Assembly (NCBI RefSeq): GCF_003544835.1
Contig: NZ_CP032099.1
Coordinates: forward strand, 62,001 to 126,000
DNA from: Aliarcobacter skirrowii CCUG 10374
GTDB lineage: Bacteria > Campylobacterota > Campylobacteria > Campylobacterales > Arcobacteraceae
Reading direction: 5' to 3'
DNA: 64,000 bases
Shown here: positions 21,018-30,059 of the stretch, in pieces
Position numbering within the stretch: the stretch's first letter is position 1
Layout: the number at the start of each line of letters is the position of its first letter
Notes under the pieces: generated by a model
Databases searched by the model: none
Told to the model about the DNA's origin: nothing
What the model saw: only the letters and a program-made list of their open reading frames with translations
Made by a program: the position numbers and the translations under genes

Positions 21018-21839
21018 TTAAGACAAAACTTTAATTTTTGCCATACTTCTTAAAATCTCTTCATTGAAGTTTCCTATTACATTAAATAGCTCTTTATGAA
21101 AAGTTCCAAGATTTTTTTTATTTGCATTTATAGATGCAATTTCACCAGCAATACCCATAACCAATATACCCAAAACAGTTGCTTCAAATAGTTTATCATT
21201 TGAAGTTCCACAAAAACTAGCGATTAAAGATGAACACATACAACCAGTTCCTGTAATTTTTGGTAAAAGATCATTCCCATTTTTAATAGCAACAGCTCTT
21301 TTTCCATCACTAATAATATCAACTTCACCTGTTATTGCAACAATATTTTTATACTTTTTTGATAATTTTTTAGCAATGAAGCTAAGATTTTCTATTGAGT
21401 CAAAATCATCTTTTGAAGCATCAACACCTTTTGTATTTGAGCTAATTTTCAAGATTGATTTTATCTCAGATATATTTCCTCTTAAAACATCAACTTTTGA
21501 CTCTTTTAAAAGCTCTTTTACAATAGAAGTTCTAATCTTACTAGCTCCAACTCCAACTGGGTCTAGAATTACTGGAGTATTTATACTTTTTGCTTTTGAA
21601 GATGCTTTTTTTATAGATTTTTTTACTCTTTTATTTATTGTTCCAATATTTAAAAGTAAAGATGATGCAATATCTACAAAATCTTCAACTTCATCAATCT
21701 CATCAGCCATAACAGGACTAGCACCTATTGCTAAAGTTACATTTGCACAATCATTTACAGTTACATAGTTTGTAATTTGATGAATTAAAGGATTTTTTTC
21801 TTTTGTATCTTTTAATATATCTACTAAAATATCTATCAT
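21018..21839 (-). CDS. thiM: hydroxyethylthiazole kinase ThiM
   Basis: 273-aa ribokinase-like salvage kinase that phosphorylates the thiazole alcohol. Family blocks: NPLIHQITNYVTVNDCANVTLA, split by conserved ASPVMADE, then PVILDPVGVGASKIRT, LRGNISEI and the anion-hole loop TGTGCMCSSL. It directly abuts thiD. Its presence together with the de novo genes shows both synthesis and salvage of the thiazole moiety. Confidence 0.95.
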   Translation of the reverse strand: MIDILVDILKDTKEKNPLIHQITNYVTVNDCANVTLAIGASPVMADEIDEVEDFVDIASSLLLNIGTINKRVKKSIKKASSKAKSINTPVILDPVGVGASKIRTSIVKELLKESKVDVLRGNISEIKSILKISSNTKGVDASKDDFDSIENLSFIAKKLSKKYKNIVAITGEVDIISDGKRAVAIKNGNDLLPKITGTGCMCSSLIASFCGTSNDKLFEATVLGILVMGIAGEIASINANKKNLGTFHKELFNVIGNFNEEILRSMAKIKVLS

Positions 21840-22640
21840 CTACTCTCCTTTAAAAAATTTATGAAAATGGTTTGTTGGACCATTTCCTTTTCCTAGATTT
21901 GGTGCATTTTTTATAGCTTCATAAATATACTCTTTTGATATTTGAATAGAATCTTTTAAAGAGTTTCCTAAAGCTAAGTTTGCTGCAATTGCAGATGAGA
22001 ATGTGCAACCAGTTCCGTGAGTATTTGTAGTTTTTATTTTTGGTGATGTAAATTCAAAGAAACTGTTTCCATCAAATAAAATATCCAAAGCATCAAAACT
22101 ATCTCCACCTTTTATAAGTACATTTTTACAAGCTTTATCAAATATAATTTTACAAGCCTTTTTTATATCATCTTTTGACTCTATTTTGATATTTGCTAAG
22201 TGTTGAGCTTCTGCTATATTTGGTGTTATTAGGTCTGCAATAGGTAAAATTAGCTCAATTAAGCTATTCATATTTTTTATATCCATTAAAGCTGCACCAT
22301 TTTTTGCATACATAACAGGATCTACAACAACTTTTAAATCTTTGTAGTTTTGTTTTGCTTTTTGTAAAAACTCACTTACAACTCTCATTGCATCAATATT
22401 TCCAAGCATTCCAATTTTTATAACATCTGGAACAATATCATCAAAAACAGCTTCAAGTTGTTTTTGAATCATATTGGAAGTTACATCTTGAATCTCTATA
22501 ACACTAAATGTATTTTCAGCCACAACAGCAGTTACTACACTCATACCATAAGTTCCAAATGAACTAAAAGTTTTTAAATCAGCTTGTATTCCAGCTCCAC
22601 CAATACAGTCTGATCCTGCAATGGTTAAAACTTTTTTCAT
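21840..22640 (-). CDS. thiD: HMP/HMP-phosphate kinase ThiD
   Basis: 266-aa bifunctional kinase producing HMP diphosphate. Blocks: TIAGSDCIGGAGIQADLKTF, DPVMYAKNGAALM, TPNIAEAQHL and THGTGCTFSSAIAANLA. First gene of the operon. The start at 22640 (MKKVLTIAGSD) has AAGGAT upstream; a longer in-frame start would extend into the riboswitch terminator and is rejected. Confidence 0.96.
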   Translation of the reverse strand: MKKVLTIAGSDCIGGAGIQADLKTFSSFGTYGMSVVTAVVAENTFSVIEIQDVTSNMIQKQLEAVFDDIVPDVIKIGMLGNIDAMRVVSEFLQKAKQNYKDLKVVVDPVMYAKNGAALMDIKNMNSLIELILPIADLITPNIAEAQHLANIKIESKDDIKKACKIIFDKACKNVLIKGGDSFDALDILFDGNSFFEFTSPKIKTTNTHGTGCTFSSAIAANLALGNSLKDSIQISKEYIYEAIKNAPNLGKGNGPTNHFHKFFKGE

Positions 22641-22680
22641 AACAATCCTTTTTTTAATATTTTTTCTTTTATTTTGGGCA

Positions 22681-22716
22681 AAAAAAAAGGTGCCTTCACA
22701 AGAAAGCACCTTTTTT
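22681..22716 (-). terminator. TPP-riboswitch-controlled intrinsic terminator
   Basis: On the minus strand, GGTGCTTTC, loop TTGT and GAAGGCACC form a nine-pair hairpin (one G-U) followed by eight or more T, 40 bases before the thiD start. Its 5' arm can instead pair with the 3' strand of the TPP aptamer (GGAAGCA at 22769-22775), so the hairpin should form only when TPP holds the aptamer closed. Confidence 0.88.
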
Positions 22717-22768
22717 AATTAAATTTTAGTTATTTGTTATTAAGTTCTAAATTTTAATTTTTAAAATT

Positions 22769-22848
22769 TGCTTCCTACACTGGTATTAACCAACAGGTTC
22801 AAAGGGTCAGGTTTTACCTTCTCAACACATTTAAGTGTTCCCCCGCAA
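22769..22848 (-). ncRNA. TPP riboswitch (THI element)
   Basis: On the minus strand the conserved THI core is readable: a GCGGGGG start, TGAGAAGG, ACCCTTTGAACCTG, then TAATACCAG and TGTAGGAAGC. P1 is TTGC/GCAA at the ends. It precedes thiD by about 130 bases and is followed by the terminator at 22681-22716, indicating control by premature termination when thiamine pyrophosphate is abundant. A -10-like TACAAT (plus positions 22860-22865) lies just upstream. Confidence 0.95.
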
Positions 22849-22916
22849 TAAAAAAAATAATTGTATCACAAATAGAGTTTAAAAGCCAATTTATATAAAA
22901 AACAATACAATACGCC

Positions 22917-24419
22917 ATGAAATTTTTAATAATAAATATAATATTTTTTCTATCTCTAAGTGCCTCAACTCTTACTTTGTCTATGAGTTCAAGTCCTAGT
23001 AGATTAAATCCTATTTTAGCAAATGATTCTGCAAGTAGTGAGATTAGCGATTGGCTATTTGATGGGCTTTTGAAGTATGATAAAGATGGAAATGTTACAA
23101 CTAGTATCGCTTCATATTACAAATTTGAAACTCCTACAAAATTAATAATTGGATTAAAAGATAATGTGCTTTGGCACGATGGTGTAAAATTATCTGCAAA
23201 AGATGTAGTTTTTACTTATGAGCAAATAATAAGTCCAAAAGTTTTTAACTCTATAAAATCAAACTTTAATGAGGTAAAAAGTGTAAAAGCTCTTGATGAT
23301 TTAACAGTTGAGATTGAGTATAAAAAACCATATTTTAAAGCCTTAGAAATTTGGATGGTTGGTCTTTTACCATACCATATTTTAAAAGATGAACAAAATC
23401 TTATGACAAGCAGTTTTAATAAAAATCCAATAGGAACAGGCTCTTATAAATTAAAAGAGTTTAAAACAGCAAGTGATATTGAACTTATTGCAAATGATTA
23501 TTTTTTTGAAGGTCGTCCAAAAATTGATAGGATTTTATATAAATTTTTACCAGATACAAATACATCTTTTTTGTATCTAAAACAAAACAAACTCGATATT
23601 GGAAGCCTTACTGCTATGCAAGTTTCAAGACAAATAGATGATGAGTTTAAAAATAGTTTTGATATTTTAACAAAGGCTAGTAACGGTTTTTCTTATTTAG
23701 GATTTAACTTAAAAAATCCAAAATTTAGTGATATAAAAGTTAGAGAAGCTCTATCTTTGGCTATAAATAGGCAAGAGTTAATAGATATTTTGTTTTTTGG
23801 TTATGCAAAGGTTTGCAACGGACCTTTTATGCCAGATTCATTTGCTTATAATGATGAGGTAAAACCAGTTGTTCAAGATTTAAAAAAAGCAAAAGCTTTA
23901 TTAAAAGAGGCTGGGTATGATGAGAAAAATCCTTTAACATTTGAACTTGTTACAAATACAGGAAATGATATAAGAGTAAATACAGCTTTGATTTTACAAT
24001 ACCAACTAGCAAAAGTTGGTGTAAATATGAAAATCAAAGTTATGGAGTGGCAAGCTTTTTTAAATACGGTTGTTCATCCACGAAAATTTGAAACTGTACT
24101 TTTAGGATGGTCTTTGGCTTTGATGCCAGATGCTTACCCTTTATGGCATAGTTCAAGTTCAAAATTAGGTGGTTTTAACCTAGTAAATTATAAAAACAAA
24201 AGAGTTGATGAGTTGATTGAAAAAGGAATTACAACTGTAAATAAAGATGAGCTAAGCAAAATATATAAAGAGATTTTTAAAATTATTTCAAACGATTTAC
24301 CATATCTATTTTTATATATTCCAGACTCAATTACAGTTGTAAATAAAAAGATAAAAAATATAGAACCATCAATTATAGGAATAATGCACAATCAAAAAGA
24401 TTGGGAAATAAAAGAGTAA
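22917..24419 (+). CDS. ABC transporter peptide-type substrate-binding protein
   Basis: 500-aa periplasmic binding protein of the SBP_bac_5 (OppA/DppA) family. Signal peptide about residues 1-17 (ends LSAS). Family pattern: RLNPILANDSASSEI, WHDGVKLSAKDVVFTYE, GTGSYKL, ALSLAINRQELI and FVQ-type lobe-closing regions. No permease or ATPase genes adjoin it, so it may feed a transporter encoded elsewhere or be an orphan. It is divergent from the thiamine operon; transport of a thiamine precursor is possible but not shown. No Shine-Dalgarno is visible before the ATG. Confidence 0.85.
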   Translation: MKFLIINIIFFLSLSASTLTLSMSSSPSRLNPILANDSASSEISDWLFDGLLKYDKDGNVTTSIASYYKFETPTKLIIGLKDNVLWHDGVKLSAKDVVFTYEQIISPKVFNSIKSNFNEVKSVKALDDLTVEIEYKKPYFKALEIWMVGLLPYHILKDEQNLMTSSFNKNPIGTGSYKLKEFKTASDIELIANDYFFEGRPKIDRILYKFLPDTNTSFLYLKQNKLDIGSLTAMQVSRQIDDEFKNSFDILTKASNGFSYLGFNLKNPKFSDIKVREALSLAINRQELIDILFFGYAKVCNGPFMPDSFAYNDEVKPVVQDLKKAKALLKEAGYDEKNPLTFELVTNTGNDIRVNTALILQYQLAKVGVNMKIKVMEWQAFLNTVVHPRKFETVLLGWSLALMPDAYPLWHSSSSKLGGFNLVNYKNKRVDELIEKGITTVNKDELSKIYKEIFKIISNDLPYLFLYIPDSITVVNKKIKNIEPSIIGIMHNQKDWEIKE

Positions 24420-24430
24420 GGAAGATTTTT

Positions 24431-25087
24431 ATGAACAAAAAAGAGAAGATTATTTTATTTGATTTAGATGGAACACTAATTGACTCAACAGATGCAATTA
24501 CAAGTACATTTTTACACGCCTTTTCAAAACATAATTTTGATTTTAAAGGAACTATTGAAGATATAAAGGTTCAAATTGGTTATCCACTTGATATTATGTT
24601 TGAAAATTTGGGTGTGGATAGAAAAATAGTTTGGGATTTTGTAGATAGTTATAAAATGCGATATAAAGATATTTCAGTTGCTCAAACACTACTTTTGGAA
24701 AATGCTTTTGAAGCAGTAACCTTAGCTTCAAAATTTGCAAGGCTTGGAGTGGTTACTACAAAAACAAGAATCTACTCAACTCCAATATTAGAAAACTTTG
24801 ATATTTTAAAACATTTTGAAGTAATAATTGGAAGAGAAGATGTGCAAAACCCAAAACCTCATAAAGAGCCAATTCTAAAGGCTTTAGATGCTTTTAAATA
24901 TGATGATAAAAAACATCAAGCATTTATGGTAGGAGATACAAAACTTGATTTAATCTCTGCTTCAAATGCCTCTATAAACTCAGTTGGAGTACTATGTGGT
25001 TACTCAAATGAAGAGGAACTTTTAAAATATACTAATATTGTAAAAAAAGACTCTTTAGAAGCTGTAAAACATATTTCACTACTTTAA
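24431..25087 (+). CDS. HAD-family phosphatase (phosphoglycolate phosphatase-like)
   Basis: 218-aa HAD hydrolase. Motif I DLDGTLIDS (nucleophile D11, acid D13), motif II near VVTTKTR, motif III lysine near NPKPHKEP and motif IV MVGDTKLDLISA are all present, with a helical cap after motif I as in Gph/PpaX. The substrate cannot be read from sequence. Start at 24431 behind GGAAG; it begins just after the binding-protein gene and abuts the next gene, so the three are co-directional. Confidence 0.85.
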   Translation: MNKKEKIILFDLDGTLIDSTDAITSTFLHAFSKHNFDFKGTIEDIKVQIGYPLDIMFENLGVDRKIVWDFVDSYKMRYKDISVAQTLLLENAFEAVTLASKFARLGVVTTKTRIYSTPILENFDILKHFEVIIGREDVQNPKPHKEPILKALDAFKYDDKKHQAFMVGDTKLDLISASNASINSVGVLCGYSNEEELLKYTNIVKKDSLEAVKHISLL

Positions 25088-26125
25088 ATGATAAAAAATA
25101 TTTTTCAAATGCTACTAGCTTTACTAGTAGCTTTTTGTGGTTCACTTATTTTTATATATTTGCATCTTCCACTTCCTTGGCTTTTAGGAAGTATTTTTGC
25201 TACAAGCATATTAATAAGATTTCAAAAAATTCCAATACAAAGCCCAAAAATATTTTCAGCACCTGCTAGAATATTAATTGGTTTAGCAATTGGAAGTGCC
25301 TTTACTCCAGCAATTTTAAACTATATTCCACAATACACTATTAGTTTACTTTTGGTTGTTCCATTTACCATTTTGGTTATATTTTTTGGAACATTCTATT
25401 ACTATAAAGTTTTAAAATATGATTTAAAAACCTCTTATTTAGGCTCAATGCCAGGTGGTGTTATTGAGATGGTAATAATTGGGCAAGAGCTAAAAGCAAA
25501 TACAGCAAAGATAACTTTAATGCAAAGTTCAAGACTATTTTTTGTAGTTGTATCTTTGCCTTTTATTATTCAATATATTTTTCAAATAGATATAAGAGGT
25601 AACCAGCTTTTAACAACACCTATAAAAGATATAGATATTTTAGAGTTTTTATATATCTATGTTTTAGCAGTTTTTGCAGCACTATTTGCAAAAAAGATAA
25701 AACTAACAGCTGCATATTTGATTGGTCCTATGATTATAAGTATTATTTTATATTCAAGTGGATTTGTAACTACACATATACCAGATGAGTTATTAAAATT
25801 TATTCAAGTTGTTTTTGGCTCAATTATAGGATTTACATTTAAAAATGTTGATTTAAAAACTATTTTTAATACTTTAGTTGCTACTTTGGGACATTTTGTT
25901 ATTTTAATAATCTTGTGTGGAATTTTTATTTTTATTATTCACCACTTTTTTGGTTTTGCTACTTTAGATATATTACTTGCTTTTGGACCAGGTGGTCAAA
26001 CTGAGATAAATTTAATAGCACTTTTGGTTGGTGCAAATTTACCTTATATAACTTTGCACCATATTGTAAGACTATTTTTGGTTATGAATATCGCACCAAT
26101 TATTGCTAAAAGGTTAAAGGATTGA
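25088..26125 (+). CDS. AbrB-family integral membrane protein
   Basis: 345 aa with about ten hydrophobic segments. It matches the AbrB/ammonia-monooxygenase-regulator family by its duplicated pattern: LPLPWLLGSIFAT, FSAPARILIGLAIGSAFTP, SLGSMPGGV-like GSMPGGVIEM in the first half and AAYLIGPMII, GFTF, AFGPGGQTEINLI in the second. E. coli AbrB is linked to aidB regulation, but the transport role is unknown. Its ATG follows the HAD stop directly, and its end overlaps the convergent lipoprotein gene by 12 bases. Confidence 0.8.
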   Translation: MIKNIFQMLLALLVAFCGSLIFIYLHLPLPWLLGSIFATSILIRFQKIPIQSPKIFSAPARILIGLAIGSAFTPAILNYIPQYTISLLLVVPFTILVIFFGTFYYYKVLKYDLKTSYLGSMPGGVIEMVIIGQELKANTAKITLMQSSRLFFVVVSLPFIIQYIFQIDIRGNQLLTTPIKDIDILEFLYIYVLAVFAALFAKKIKLTAAYLIGPMIISIILYSSGFVTTHIPDELLKFIQVVFGSIIGFTFKNVDLKTIFNTLVATLGHFVILIILCGIFIFIIHHFFGFATLDILLAFGPGGQTEINLIALLVGANLPYITLHHIVRLFLVMNIAPIIAKRLKD

Positions 26126-26138
26126 TAAATCCTTTAAC
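26113..26138. terminator. hairpin containing the stop codons of two convergent genes
   Basis: Perfect 11-bp arms GTTAAAGGATT/AATCCTTTAAC with a GATA loop. The TGA of the AbrB-family gene lies at the loop and the TAA of the convergent lipoprotein gene in the left arm, so coding sequence of both genes doubles as the hairpin. No long T run follows on either side. Confidence 0.6.
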
Positions 26139-26689
26139 AAACTATTTAAACTCTTTTCAAAACTACTATTTAAAGCCTTTACAAAACCGTAAGCATCATT
26201 TGTATCACAAAGAGTTTTTTGATTAAAATTAAAAGATTTTACTATCTTTTCATCTTTTAGTAAATCAAATTTTATTTTCAAAACTGCATAAGATTTATCA
26301 TCTTCAAAATTTTGATACATCTTAAAAACTTCTGTTTTTAATCTATATTGGCTTTTTATCTTCTTATCTTTTAATACATTTGCAAAAATATTACTAGATA
26401 TAAAAGAGTCAACTATTTGAGTATAAACCATATTTGACGGAAAGCTTATCCATCTATTTTTTGCATACTCTTCAAATTGAAACTCTTTCTTACTATAAAA
26501 AATTGCTTGTGAATTAAAAGCTCTATTTATATTTGGTTCTTCAATAAAAATTGAGTCAAATTTTGCTTTAGTTTCTAAAGCTTTTGTTTGAAAATCTATT
26601 CCATAATGATTTATTGAGATTTTCTCTTGTTTGAAACTACAAGCACTAAATAAAATTAGTGTTAAAAAAATTAAAATACTACTTCTCAT
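26114..26689 (-). CDS. ABC-transport auxiliary lipoprotein (PqiC/LptE-like ABC_trans_aux)
   Basis: 191-aa predicted lipoprotein with signal and lipobox LILFSAC (Cys about 17). It is the last gene of the Mla-type cluster and overlaps mlaD by 11 bases. The pattern SIFIEEPNINRAFNSQAIFYSK and WISFPSNMVYTQIVDSF resembles the ABC_trans_aux family (PqiC), which works with MCE-domain lipid transporters at the outer membrane. Start at 26689 is chosen for the signal peptide and the AGGAGAG just upstream. Confidence 0.78.
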   Translation of the reverse strand: MRSSILIFLTLILFSACSFKQEKISINHYGIDFQTKALETKAKFDSIFIEEPNINRAFNSQAIFYSKKEFQFEEYAKNRWISFPSNMVYTQIVDSFISSNIFANVLKDKKIKSQYRLKTEVFKMYQNFEDDKSYAVLKIKFDLLKDEKIVKSFNFNQKTLCDTNDAYGFVKALNSSFEKSLNSLLKDLSIL

Positions 26690-27551
26690 TTTTCTCTCCT
26701 GGACCAAAATTTATAGATTTTTGTTTAAACAACAAATCACTTGGGCTTTCATTTAAATTTTTAATTAACTCTTGCATAGTAATTAAAGTTTCATTCATAT
26801 TTGTTAAGGCAGATTCTAAATTATTTAAACTATCTTGAGTTAAATTTTTTATATCAAAACTCCCTTTTTCTAGCTCTTCTTCTAATTTTTTCATTGTAAT
26901 ATTAAAGCTATCTGCTGAAGTTTTAACACTTTTAAAACTAGAACTTCCAACATCTGTAAAGTTTTTGATATCAAATAAAAGTTCATTAAAGTTAGCCATA
27001 CTTTTTTCACTATTTTCTAAAAGCTGTGCAAAGTTTGAGATGTTTTCTTGGTTTAAAACTTTTTCAAAAGATTTAAGAATTACCAAAACCTCTCTCATTA
27101 CATCTTCGGTTGATGTTACTATATTGCTTAAGGTTGATTTTTTAGACTCTATAACTTTTTCTCCAAACTTATTATCTTCCAAAAGTGGGGATTCGTTACT
27201 GCCACCTTTAAGCTCAATATATTTAAGCCCTGTAATTCCTAAACTTCCTAAAATAGCGTAGTTATCATGTTTTATGGGCGTTCCTTTTTGAATCTCTAAC
27301 TCTATTTTTATCTCTTCAGAATTTTTTGGATTTATTGATATATTTTTTACAACACCAATATCTAAGCCTTTGTATTTTATAGAAGAGCCAATATTTAAAC
27401 CATTTATAGAATCATCAAAAAATGTAAAGTATGTATCATATTTTTTACTCTCTAATCCAAATTTACCAAGCCAAAATATTGAAAAAATAAGAAGTGTAGA
27501 TAGTAAACTAACAAATAAACCTATTTTTAAAAAATCAATCCTAGTATCCAT
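26679..27551 (-). CDS. mlaD: MCE-domain protein MlaD
   Basis: 290 aa. One N-terminal membrane anchor (about 9-29) is followed by an MCE domain (about 37-115: INGLNIGSSIKYKGLDIGVVKNI, GSLGITGLKYIEL). A long, mostly helical C-terminal region contains repeated Asn/Ser/Leu and probably forms the hexameric tube through which lipids pass the periplasm. The stop of the ATPase gene overlaps its start. It is longer than E. coli MlaD (183 aa), as in many Campylobacterota. The block quoted is split by one conserved glycine. Confidence 0.88.
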   Translation of the reverse strand: MDTRIDFLKIGLFVSLLSTLLIFSIFWLGKFGLESKKYDTYFTFFDDSINGLNIGSSIKYKGLDIGVVKNISINPKNSEEIKIELEIQKGTPIKHDNYAILGSLGITGLKYIELKGGSNESPLLEDNKFGEKVIESKKSTLSNIVTSTEDVMREVLVILKSFEKVLNQENISNFAQLLENSEKSMANFNELLFDIKNFTDVGSSSFKSVKTSADSFNITMKKLEEELEKGSFDIKNLTQDSLNNLESALTNMNETLITMQELIKNLNESPSDLLFKQKSINFGPGEKNEK

Positions 27552-28288
27552 TAACTAACCCTTTTTATTGATAAAAAATCTTGAATAAAACTATCTCCTG
27601 ATTTTAAAGCCTCATTTATAGTTCCATCAAATATCTTCTCTTTTTTTATTATTATAAACCTATCAAGTACAGTTTTAATAGTCTCTAAATCGTGAGTTAT
27701 TATAACTGTTGTTATATTTAAATGTTTTTTCAAATATAATAAAAGTTCATTTATCTGATCTGTACTTGCAGGATCAAGTCCACTTGTAGGCTCATCCAAA
27801 AATAGAATTTTTGGTTGCATTGCTAAACTTCTTGCAAATGCAACTCTTTTTTTCATTCCACCGCTTAGTTCATTTGGATATAGTGTTGCAACTCTTTTTG
27901 GAAGACCTACAATATCCAAATTTGTATAAGCTATTTTTTCTATTAAATCTTTTGGCAAATTTGTGTACTCTTTTAGCATCACACTAATATTTTCAATCAC
28001 ATTTAAAAAAGAGTACAAAGCACCAAATTGAAACAAATATGAAAAATCTAATTTTAATTTATCTATCTCATCTATTGATAAGTTTGTAATATCTTTATCA
28101 AATATTTTCACACTCCCTTTTTGAATAGGATTTAGCATAACAAGCTGTTTTACTAAAACAGTTTTTCCACTACCACTTCCGCCTAATACTCCAAATATTT
28201 CACCCTCATTTACATCAAAAGAGATGTTGTTGTGTATTATATTTTTCCCAAAAGATGTACAAAGATTTTCAACTTTTATAATTGACAT
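27551..28288 (-). CDS. mlaF: lipid ABC transporter ATPase MlaF
   Basis: 245-aa ATPase with Walker A GGSGSGKT (36-43), signature LSGGMKKR, Walker B ILFLDEPTSGLDP and switch His in ITHD. GMKKR in the signature is typical of MlaF-type importers. It pairs with the MlaE permease encoded one base upstream and MlaD downstream, to move phospholipids between outer and inner membranes and keep outer-membrane asymmetry. Confidence 0.92.
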   Translation of the reverse strand: MSIIKVENLCTSFGKNIIHNNISFDVNEGEIFGVLGGSGSGKTVLVKQLVMLNPIQKGSVKIFDKDITNLSIDEIDKLKLDFSYLFQFGALYSFLNVIENISVMLKEYTNLPKDLIEKIAYTNLDIVGLPKRVATLYPNELSGGMKKRVAFARSLAMQPKILFLDEPTSGLDPASTDQINELLLYLKKHLNITTVIITHDLETIKTVLDRFIIIKKEKIFDGTINEALKSGDSFIQDFLSIKRVS

Positions 28289-28289
28289 T

Positions 28290-29399
28290 TTATATTCCTA
28301 TTTGTGTAAAAATTATTGAAAAAATAGCATCCAAAAAGATAACTACAAATATAGCATTTACAACGCTTATTGTTGTATATTTTCCAATACTTGTAGTATT
28401 GTTCTGTACTTGAAAACCTCTAAAACAACCAATAATTGCTATAAAACAACCAAAAATAACCGATTTGAAAATACCAATTAAAAGATGTTTTACTGCAACT
28501 TCATTGTGAAGCCTTGTAATAAACTCTATAAAAGTAATATCCAAATATGTATAAGCAATAACCATTCCACCAATAATTCCAACAATATCTGCTAAAAAAA
28601 CAAGCAAAGGAAGAGCAACACTTAATGCAAAAACTCTAGGAAGAGTTAAAAAAAGTGTTGGCTCAAAATTCATAGTTTTCATAGCATCTAGCTCTTCTGT
28701 TATTTTCATAGCTCCAATTTCTGCTGTGTAGCTACTTGCACTTCTTCCAGCTATTACAATTGCAGTTATAAGAGGTGCTATTTCTCTTAACATTGTAATT
28801 GCTACCATCTCAACAATAAATATGTTTGCTCCAAATTTTTCAAGCTGAACAGCTCCTTGATAGGCTATTACAACTCCAACCAAAAATGAGCTTACAACAA
28901 CTATCAACAAAGCATTTACAGCGGATGTTTCAATATATTTTAAAGTAGCTTTAAATCTAATCTTTTTTGGATGTAAAATAGAGTATGCAAAGAAGTAGAA
29001 AACTTCGCCTATAAATATCAAAAATAGTTTAAAAGAGCTATATATCTCATAACTTTTTTTACCAATATTCTCAAAGATGTTATCTTTTTTCTCTTTTTGC
29101 AAACCCTTATTTTGATAATGTTTTTTATAGAATTTATATTTTGTCTCATATTTTTCAAAGTTTGAAAAAGAGATATTCTCTTCTTTGAAGTTTTTTAAAA
29201 AAGATATTAAATAAATGATGCAAATACTATCAATATCTTTTAAATTTTTAAAATCTATTTGAATATATGAGTTTTTTGAGATATTTAAATTTCCTAACTC
29301 TTTGATAATTTCATTTAAATTATCTTTACTCCAAGAGCTAAATAGCTTGATATAAAAAGAGTTGTTTTGATTATTTTCTATTTTAAAATAGTTATTCAT
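28290..29399 (-). CDS. mlaE: MlaE-type permease with fused N-terminal STAS (MlaB-like) domain
   Basis: 369 aa, about 110 longer than E. coli MlaE. The extra N-terminal part (IQIDFKNLKDIDSICIIYLISFL) looks like a STAS domain, the fold of MlaB, which is a separate protein in E. coli. The permease core has VGVVIAYQGAVQLEKFGA, EIAPLITAIVIAGRSASSYTAEIGAMK and EELDAM. First gene of a four-gene cluster mlaE-mlaF-mlaD-lipoprotein. The two conserved blocks are quoted in parts. Confidence 0.88.
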   Translation of the reverse strand: MNNYFKIENNQNNSFYIKLFSSWSKDNLNEIIKELGNLNISKNSYIQIDFKNLKDIDSICIIYLISFLKNFKEENISFSNFEKYETKYKFYKKHYQNKGLQKEKKDNIFENIGKKSYEIYSSFKLFLIFIGEVFYFFAYSILHPKKIRFKATLKYIETSAVNALLIVVVSSFLVGVVIAYQGAVQLEKFGANIFIVEMVAITMLREIAPLITAIVIAGRSASSYTAEIGAMKITEELDAMKTMNFEPTLFLTLPRVFALSVALPLLVFLADIVGIIGGMVIAYTYLDITFIEFITRLHNEVAVKHLLIGIFKSVIFGCFIAIIGCFRGFQVQNNTTSIGKYTTISVVNAIFVVIFLDAIFSIIFTQIGI

Positions 29400-29441
29400 A
29401 AAACAATCCTTTTATTTTTTGTAGTTTAAGATTTTATCTAA

Positions 29442-29460
29442 ATTTGATTTTATATCAAAT
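29442..29460. repeat. short inverted repeat between mlaE and luxS
   Basis: ATTTGAT, five bases, ATCAAAT, in the 143-bp divergent promoter region. It could be an operator or a small hairpin for either gene. Confidence in function is low. Confidence 0.35.
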
Positions 29461-29542
29461 CTTATTCATTAAAAATTAGATACAATTAATACCTATTTAA
29501 AAAAGATTTAAATATTAAATATAAAAAATATGAGGAATAAAT

Positions 29543-30058
29543 ATGCCACTATTAGATAGTTTTAGAGTTGATCACACAATTATGCCAGCCCCTGCTGTAC
29601 GAGTTGCAAAAGTTATGCAAACACCAAAAGGAGATGCTATTACAGTTTTTGATTTAAGATTTTGTAAACCAAATGAAAAGATGCTAAGCGAAAAAGGTAT
29701 TCATACTTTAGAGCATCTGTTTGCTGGATTTATTAGAAACCATTTAAACTCTCCTACAGTTGAAATAATTGATGTTTCTCCAATGGGTTGTAGAACTGGA
29801 TTTTATATGAGTTTAATAGGAACTCCAAAAGAAGAAGAGGTAGCTCTTGCTTGGAAAAAATCTATGGAAGATGTCTTAAAAGTTGAGAAACAAAGCGATA
29901 TTCCAGAGCTAAATATTTTCCAATGTGGAACTTGTGCTATGCACTCACTTCCTGAAGCAAAAGATATAGCAAGAGATATTTTAGCTTCAAATATTGGAGT
30001 TATGTCAAATGAGAAACTATTTTTAAGTGAAGAGAAATTAGAGAGCTTAGGAAACTAG
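29543..30058 (+). CDS. luxS: S-ribosylhomocysteine lyase LuxS
   Basis: 171-aa LuxS. It splits S-ribosylhomocysteine into homocysteine and DPD, the AI-2 precursor, and so feeds the methionine cycle whose MetH is encoded 2 kb away. The metal site is H54-TLE-H58 with C128 of QCGTC, and the catalytic C83 is in GCRTGFY. The start is behind ATGAGGAAT. It is divergent from the mla genes, one base ahead of the next gene. Confidence 0.97.
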   Translation: MPLLDSFRVDHTIMPAPAVRVAKVMQTPKGDAITVFDLRFCKPNEKMLSEKGIHTLEHLFAGFIRNHLNSPTVEIIDVSPMGCRTGFYMSLIGTPKEEEVALAWKKSMEDVLKVEKQSDIPELNIFQCGTCAMHSLPEAKDIARDILASNIGVMSNEKLFLSEEKLESLGN

Positions 30059-30059
30059 T

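Noticed and set aside
29442-29460. FNR/CRP-type site before luxS
   Set aside because: TTGAT and ATCAA are separated by five bases, whereas the FNR box needs four; kept only as an inverted repeat of unknown role.
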